Assembly: GCA_963733935.1 (NCBI GenBank)
Contig: CAVTEQ010000019.1
Location: 62,001 to 126,000 of the forward strand
DNA from: JAHFUA01 sp963733935
GTDB lineage: Bacteria > Acidobacteriota > Terriglobia > Terriglobales > Acidobacteriaceae
Length of the DNA stretch: 64,000 bases
Reading direction: 5' to 3'
Below are positions 60,662-64,000 of this stretch, piece by piece. Both the position numbers and the translations under genes were made by a program. Position 1 is the stretch's first letter. Each line of letters starts with the position of its first letter. Below the pieces are notes generated by a model, which made no database searches, was not told where the DNA came from, and saw only the letters and a list, made by a program, of their open reading frames with translations.

Positions 60662-60941
60662 GGTCCCCACCTTCGAACCCTCGGATGCGAGCGCCCGAGA
60701 GTTACTTAGCCGTTATTAATTCTTCCTAATATATTGAACACGGCGGGAAGGCAAAAGTTCCGGGAAATTGGCGCGGCAGAGGCCCGGGTGCTCCCGCGGT
60801 CCGGCTGGGTTGTTCCCAGGCGTAGCATGGGTTTTGCTTGTTCCAGAGTCCGGCGGGATTTGCCGGGAGTCTTGGGCTTGCGAGTCCGTCATACGGGTTG
60901 GAACATCTGTTTAGGTGAATGAGTCAACGACAGGAGGGGCG

Positions 60942-61304
60942 ATGCACTATCACGATTCTGACGACCTGAAGCGCCTGGGCGAATTCAAGCAACTGGCGCC
61001 CAAGGAATTTTCTGCCTTCGTGGAGTTCGATAAGACTGTGGGGCGCGACGACGGCGCCATCCCGAGGAAGTATCGCGAGCTGATCGCGATCGCCGTGGCA
61101 TGCACAACTCAATGCCCGTATTGCCTCGATGTGCACACCCGCAACGCCAAGCGCGCCGGCGCCACTCGCGAAGAAGTCACCGAAGCCGCCATGCTGGCAG
61201 CCGCGCTGCGAGCCGGCGCCGCGGTCACCCACGGTGCGCTGGCGGTGAAGTTGTTCGACCAGGCTCCAGCGCCGCAAACCGCCGGCGTCGAGGCTCGCAA
61301 GTAA
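60942..61304 (+). CDS. Carboxymuconolactone decarboxylase/AhpD-family protein
   Basis: 120 residues. The AhpD-like core carries the redox pair CPYCLDVHTRNAKRAGATREEVTEAAMLAAALRAGAAVTHG, in which CxxC plus the following His is the peroxidase-type centre. It probably reduces peroxides or acts as a thiol-disulphide adaptor. AGGAGGGG ribosome site before the ATG. Confidence 0.9.
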   Translation: MHYHDSDDLKRLGEFKQLAPKEFSAFVEFDKTVGRDDGAIPRKYRELIAIAVACTTQCPYCLDVHTRNAKRAGATREEVTEAAMLAAALRAGAAVTHGALAVKLFDQAPAPQTAGVEARK

Positions 61305-61524
61305 GGAGTTGGTTAAGAGCAAAGGCGCGCGCTGGGCGCGGGTTTCGGCCGGGAGGCCGGGACTGGCACGGCCTCAATGAACGGTGTTGGGATGAAGGGG
61401 AGCGTCGCGACCCTCGCACGCGCTGGCCGCACCGCTCCCTCGTACTGCTCAGCGTGACATCGGAAGAAGATCCTTCGCACGCGCCTGCAACTCGCCCGGC
61501 ATGACGGTCGTAAACAGCGCCGCG

Positions 61525-62142
61525 CTAGCGATCGAATTCCCTCCGAAAATGCTGCGGAACGAATTCCGAACCACCGAGGTCCGCGTCGCTGACGCCGAAG
61601 ACGAAGAACTGATTGGGGCCGCTCTCGTCCTGCACGAAGTCATTGTCGTTGGCGACCCAGAGCGTATGGATCTTGCTGCCGTTGTATTCCAAGTCCGGAC
61701 CAAACGCGAGCCCTTCGATTTTGGCCGGAATCTTGTCGGCGGTGATGCCATTGGCGGTCAACACTTTGACGATGTCTAGAAACAGAGCTTTGCTGACGGC
61801 GTTGGCCGCCGCATTGGTGCCGTCCATGCCGCGCACGTCGTGGGCGGTTTCCAGGTCGATCTTGAAAATCTGCTTTGTCTTGGCGCTATTGCCATTGCCC
61901 AGGCCGTTGCCGTCGCGTTCGTCCACTAGGAATTCATGCTCATTCAGCGCCAGGATCTCGCTCACGCGGTTGGCGGGAGCGCCGTTTTCCAGCGTGTAGT
62001 GCAGGCCGGAGAGGTCGGCGTAGGAACCGGCTCGCGAGCTGGTGAGCGTGCCGTTGGCGAGCAGGACGATTTGAGCGTTCGCCTGCCAGGCAGCAAGCAG
62101 GAGCGAGGCTAGAGCGAAGAAGATGATGCGCGCGTTTTTCAC
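61525..62142 (-). CDS. Exported phytase-like esterase with internal deletion
   Basis: 205 residues: signal peptide (IIFFALASLLLAAWQANA) and the first segment of the phytase-like esterase family (LLANGTLTSSRAGSYADLSGLHYTLENGAPANR). It then jumps directly to the C-terminal third (VSEILALNEHEFLVDERDGNGLGNGNSAKTKQIFKIDLE... IPAKIEGLAFGPDLEYNGSKIHTLWVANDNDF...FVFGVSDADLGGSEFVPQ). Intact relatives are about twice as long. The frame is kept, so an in-frame deletion is likely. Product probably non-functional. Confidence 0.7.
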   Translation of the reverse strand: MKNARIIFFALASLLLAAWQANAQIVLLANGTLTSSRAGSYADLSGLHYTLENGAPANRVSEILALNEHEFLVDERDGNGLGNGNSAKTKQIFKIDLETAHDVRGMDGTNAAANAVSKALFLDIVKVLTANGITADKIPAKIEGLAFGPDLEYNGSKIHTLWVANDNDFVQDESGPNQFFVFGVSDADLGGSEFVPQHFRREFDR

Positions 62143-62343
62143 GACCAGTGGTTCTCCTTTCAGAAAGCGCGCAGCAGGGTTTCACGGGCAGATTAATGGG
62201 AGTTGAATTTCGCGACGTTTACAAAACTTTACGCAGGACTGATGCGCGCAGATCCAGTGCTGGCGCTGGTTTTGGCCGGGACAGGCGTTCCGGCCGGCAC
62301 CGAGAAGATCCTGGAGATCTTCCGAGGGATCGATCTACTGCCC

Positions 62344-62679
62344 CTAGCCTTCCAAGACTGAGGCCAGATGAGTGATGTTCAGCAGATCCTTAACCTGGGG
62401 GTGCACCTTGATCAGCCTCAGCTCGCAGCCCGCGGATTTGGCGGACGTGTAGGTGGCTAGAACGGCGCCGAGGCCTGAGCTGTCGACGAAGTTCACGCCG
62501 CTCAAATCCGCCAGCACGCGCTTATGCTGCGCCGCCAGGCTCTTCACCTCCGACTTGAACAGGCTGGAGGTCTCTGCGGTTATGCGCCCGTGGCATACAA
62601 GAGTCGGGGTGCCGTCGCCCGATACGAGGTGCTCGATCGTCAAGGTGCGTTGTGGGGGCGGAACAGAATTGGCGGCCAC
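62344..62679 (-). CDS. STAS-domain anti-sigma-factor antagonist
   Basis: 111 residues with the STAS fold: PTLVCHGRITAETSSLFKSEVKSLAAQHKRVLADLSGVNFVDSSGLGAVLATYTSAK. The Ser of VDSSGLG is the usual phosphorylation site. It would bind a kinase-type anti-sigma factor; neither that partner nor a sigma factor is adjacent. Stands alone on the minus strand. Confidence 0.87.
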   Translation of the reverse strand: MAANSVPPPQRTLTIEHLVSGDGTPTLVCHGRITAETSSLFKSEVKSLAAQHKRVLADLSGVNFVDSSGLGAVLATYTSAKSAGCELRLIKVHPQVKDLLNITHLASVLEG

Positions 62680-62949
62680 GGGCCCTCCGGAGAGTTTGGA
62701 GTGAACAGTCTCCCAGCAATCCGGTGCTGGTTGAGTCCCGCATTATATCGCTGGGATTGTTACAGACTCGTGAATACGCTCGCCGTCGCCCGGGTCTGCT
62801 GGTTCGTCCGCGCTTTGAGCCTTATCACAAGCAATCGCCGGCACCGCCTCATCGTCCGCGTTCCCGCGGTTTAGTTGTGCGCTCCTTTCCATGGCCGGAC
62901 TGGTACCGTTCACGGAATGCTATACGATACTCAGCAGGGTGGGCCCGAC

Positions 62950-63702
62950 ATGTTGTATCAACTCCAGAGACACGCGTTGCCAATCAAGGCGCATTTTCGA
63001 ACCTGTCTTGTTCTTGCCTACGCGGTTCCCGCGCCAGTATTACGACCATTCCTTCCCGCAGGGCTGACTTTGGATACGTACGGCAACTTTGGTTTCTTGG
63101 CCATTGCCTTGGTTGAGACGCGAGATCTTCGACCTTCCTTTGTCCCGGCTCCACTTGGGATGAGTTTTTTTCTTTCTGGATATCGGATTTTCACGCGATA
63201 TCAAACAATTGCAGGGCGGACTTTGCGGGGTTTACGAATACTCAGAAGCGACACAAACCGCTTCTCAATGCAGATGTTTGGAAATCTCCTCACCCACTAC
63301 CATTACGAGCGCTCCCAATTCCGAGTGCGCTCGACTGACCAGAGGTACGAAGTCGAGGTAACCACGCCGGACGGTCGAGCGGATCTTCACGTTGAGGCGG
63401 ACCTGTCCACGCAAACCGTTGCCCTTCCCCCCGGATCGCCGTTTGCCGATCTCAGAGAAGCGCGTAAATTCGCGGGGCCTCTCCCGTTCACTTTCGACTA
63501 TGAAAAACAGACTCACTCCATAATTCTCGTCGAGGGGGTGCGGCAGCGATGGGACCCGCGTCCGGTATCGGTCATCGTCCGCCAAAACACGTTCCTGGAA
63601 CAAGATCCATTTCGCGGCGCGGGAGCAATTCTGGCGAATGCATTCTATCTTGAGGATGTGCCGTACTCATGGCGGCCAGGAATACGCGAGAGACTTCAGT
63701 GA
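62950..63702 (+). CDS. DUF2071 (YqjF-like) protein
   Basis: 250 residues from the ATG at 62950 (an ATG at 62917 is an alternative): HFRTCLVLAYAVPAPVLRPFLPAGLTLDTYGNFGFLAIALVETRDLRP is the DUF2071 start, and RGLRILRSDTNRFSMQMFGNLLTHYHYER is its middle. This fold is related to acetoacetate decarboxylase; function unknown. It overlaps the next gene's ATG (63669) by 34 bases. Confidence 0.8.
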   Translation: MLYQLQRHALPIKAHFRTCLVLAYAVPAPVLRPFLPAGLTLDTYGNFGFLAIALVETRDLRPSFVPAPLGMSFFLSGYRIFTRYQTIAGRTLRGLRILRSDTNRFSMQMFGNLLTHYHYERSQFRVRSTDQRYEVEVTTPDGRADLHVEADLSTQTVALPPGSPFADLREARKFAGPLPFTFDYEKQTHSIILVEGVRQRWDPRPVSVIVRQNTFLEQDPFRGAGAILANAFYLEDVPYSWRPGIRERLQ

Positions 63703-64000
63703 CTGTCACCCGTGGCCAATACGCCGGAGTCCTCAGCATTCTTCGATACAACTGGCACTTGTATGCAGCGAGTCTCTGCGCGCTGGTCGGCATCGCTGCG
63801 CTGCGATGGTTCCGGCTCCTGCCGCGAGCGGGGGAAGCAGTTCTGATCGGCGCGGCCACTCTTACGGCGTTCTGGACTCTGAGCTCCGTGCTTGTGTCCT
63901 ATTACGTTTATGACCACAGGGGGGTAACTCGCTGGAACTGGATTCCGCGAGTACTGTCGTTTCCACCGCAGCAGTGGCTCAACATCCACGCAGGGTTGGA
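63669..64000 (+). CDS. Probable membrane-anchored methyltransferase, N-terminal part (cut by window edge)
   Basis: The open frame runs to the edge (110 residues): two transmembrane helices (YAASLCALVGIAALRWF; AVLIGAATLTAFWTLSSVLVSYYVYD), then GVTRWNWIPRVLSFPPQQWLNIHAGL. This last segment occurs at the membrane-to-catalytic junction of a family of SAM-dependent methyltransferases with a two-helix N-terminus. The ATG at 63669 is used; a GTG at 63699 overlapping the upstream TGA is the alternative. Catalytic domain not in the window. Confidence 0.6.
   Translation, partial: MAARNTRETSVTVTRGQYAGVLSILRYNWHLYAASLCALVGIAALRWFRLLPRAGEAVLIGAATLTAFWTLSSVLVSYYVYDHRGVTRWNWIPRVLSFPPQQWLNIHAGL

Noticed and set aside
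1..64000. Transposases, integrases, phage genes, defence systems, secondary-metabolite clusters
   Set aside because: Looked for in all frames; apart from one TA pair and a MITE-like element none was found.

Overview
The window reads as a chromosomal stretch of a soil-type Acidobacteriota (Terriglobia-like) genome, GC roughly 60 percent. The family mix points there: an Oar-like TonB receptor, a winged-helix/TPR membrane regulator, beta-propeller lipoproteins, BlaI- and PilZ-type regulators, many small exported proteins of unknown function, and palindromic intergenic repeats. This placement rests on gene content only; no rRNA or marker gene was used. There is no transposase, integrase, phage gene or CRISPR array. 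Two tRNA genes are present: Pro(TGG) and His(GTG).

Layout. 0-4.7 kb: the 5' end of a zinc alcohol dehydrogenase, a BlaI repressor, a large Oar-like receptor and a type IV pilin with a clear terminator and a possible sigma-54 promoter. 4.7-11.3 kb: KdpE and the N-terminal half of KdpD on the minus strand, a toxin-antitoxin pair, then on the plus strand an APC-superfamily permease and a histidine kinase that looks like the missing C-terminal half of KdpD. No kdpFABC genes are in the window. 11.4-17.7 kb: a Mug-like glycosylase, then a sulfur-assimilation operon (sulfite/nitrite reductase, siroheme enzymes, a YeiH-type transporter). It is preceded by a 22-codon ORF with six Cys codons in a run of seven and a strong intrinsic terminator, which together look like a cysteine-sensing attenuator. 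17.8-24.2 kb: VOC protein, ECF sigma factor, winged-helix/TPR regulator, beta-propeller lipoprotein, RNase H. 24.4-27.4 kb: a structured RNA candidate and a PilB/GspE ATPase translationally overlapped with a PilZ protein.

27.5-50.8 kb is an envelope/stress-like block: a cysteine-patterned repeat protein, four Crp/Fnr regulators, two Gln-rich exported paralogues, three tiny membrane proteins of known small families (Thivi_2564-like, DUF3309, lmo0937-like), an OmpA-family protein, a hybrid histidine kinase, a zinc-dependent phospholipase C-like protein and a SYLF lipid-binding protein. Two of its genes share a 43-bp upstream element. 50.9-53 kb: a 2H phosphoesterase and a UDP-glucose dehydrogenase homologue lacking the catalytic Cys. 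53.7-62.2 kb mixes intact metabolic genes (cytochrome P460, isochorismatase-like, Zn-ADH, Tat-exported alpha/beta hydrolase, GYD, AhpD-like) with decayed or chimeric ones. The window ends with a STAS protein, a DUF2071 protein and the start of a probable membrane methyltransferase.

Two genes (precorrin-2 dehydrogenase and the hybrid kinase) carry single-base frameshifts, each explained by one extra base in a GC-rich context. Two more (56.5-57.3 kb and 61.5-62.1 kb) look like in-frame deletion products. Whether these are real or assembly artefacts cannot be decided from the sequence alone.
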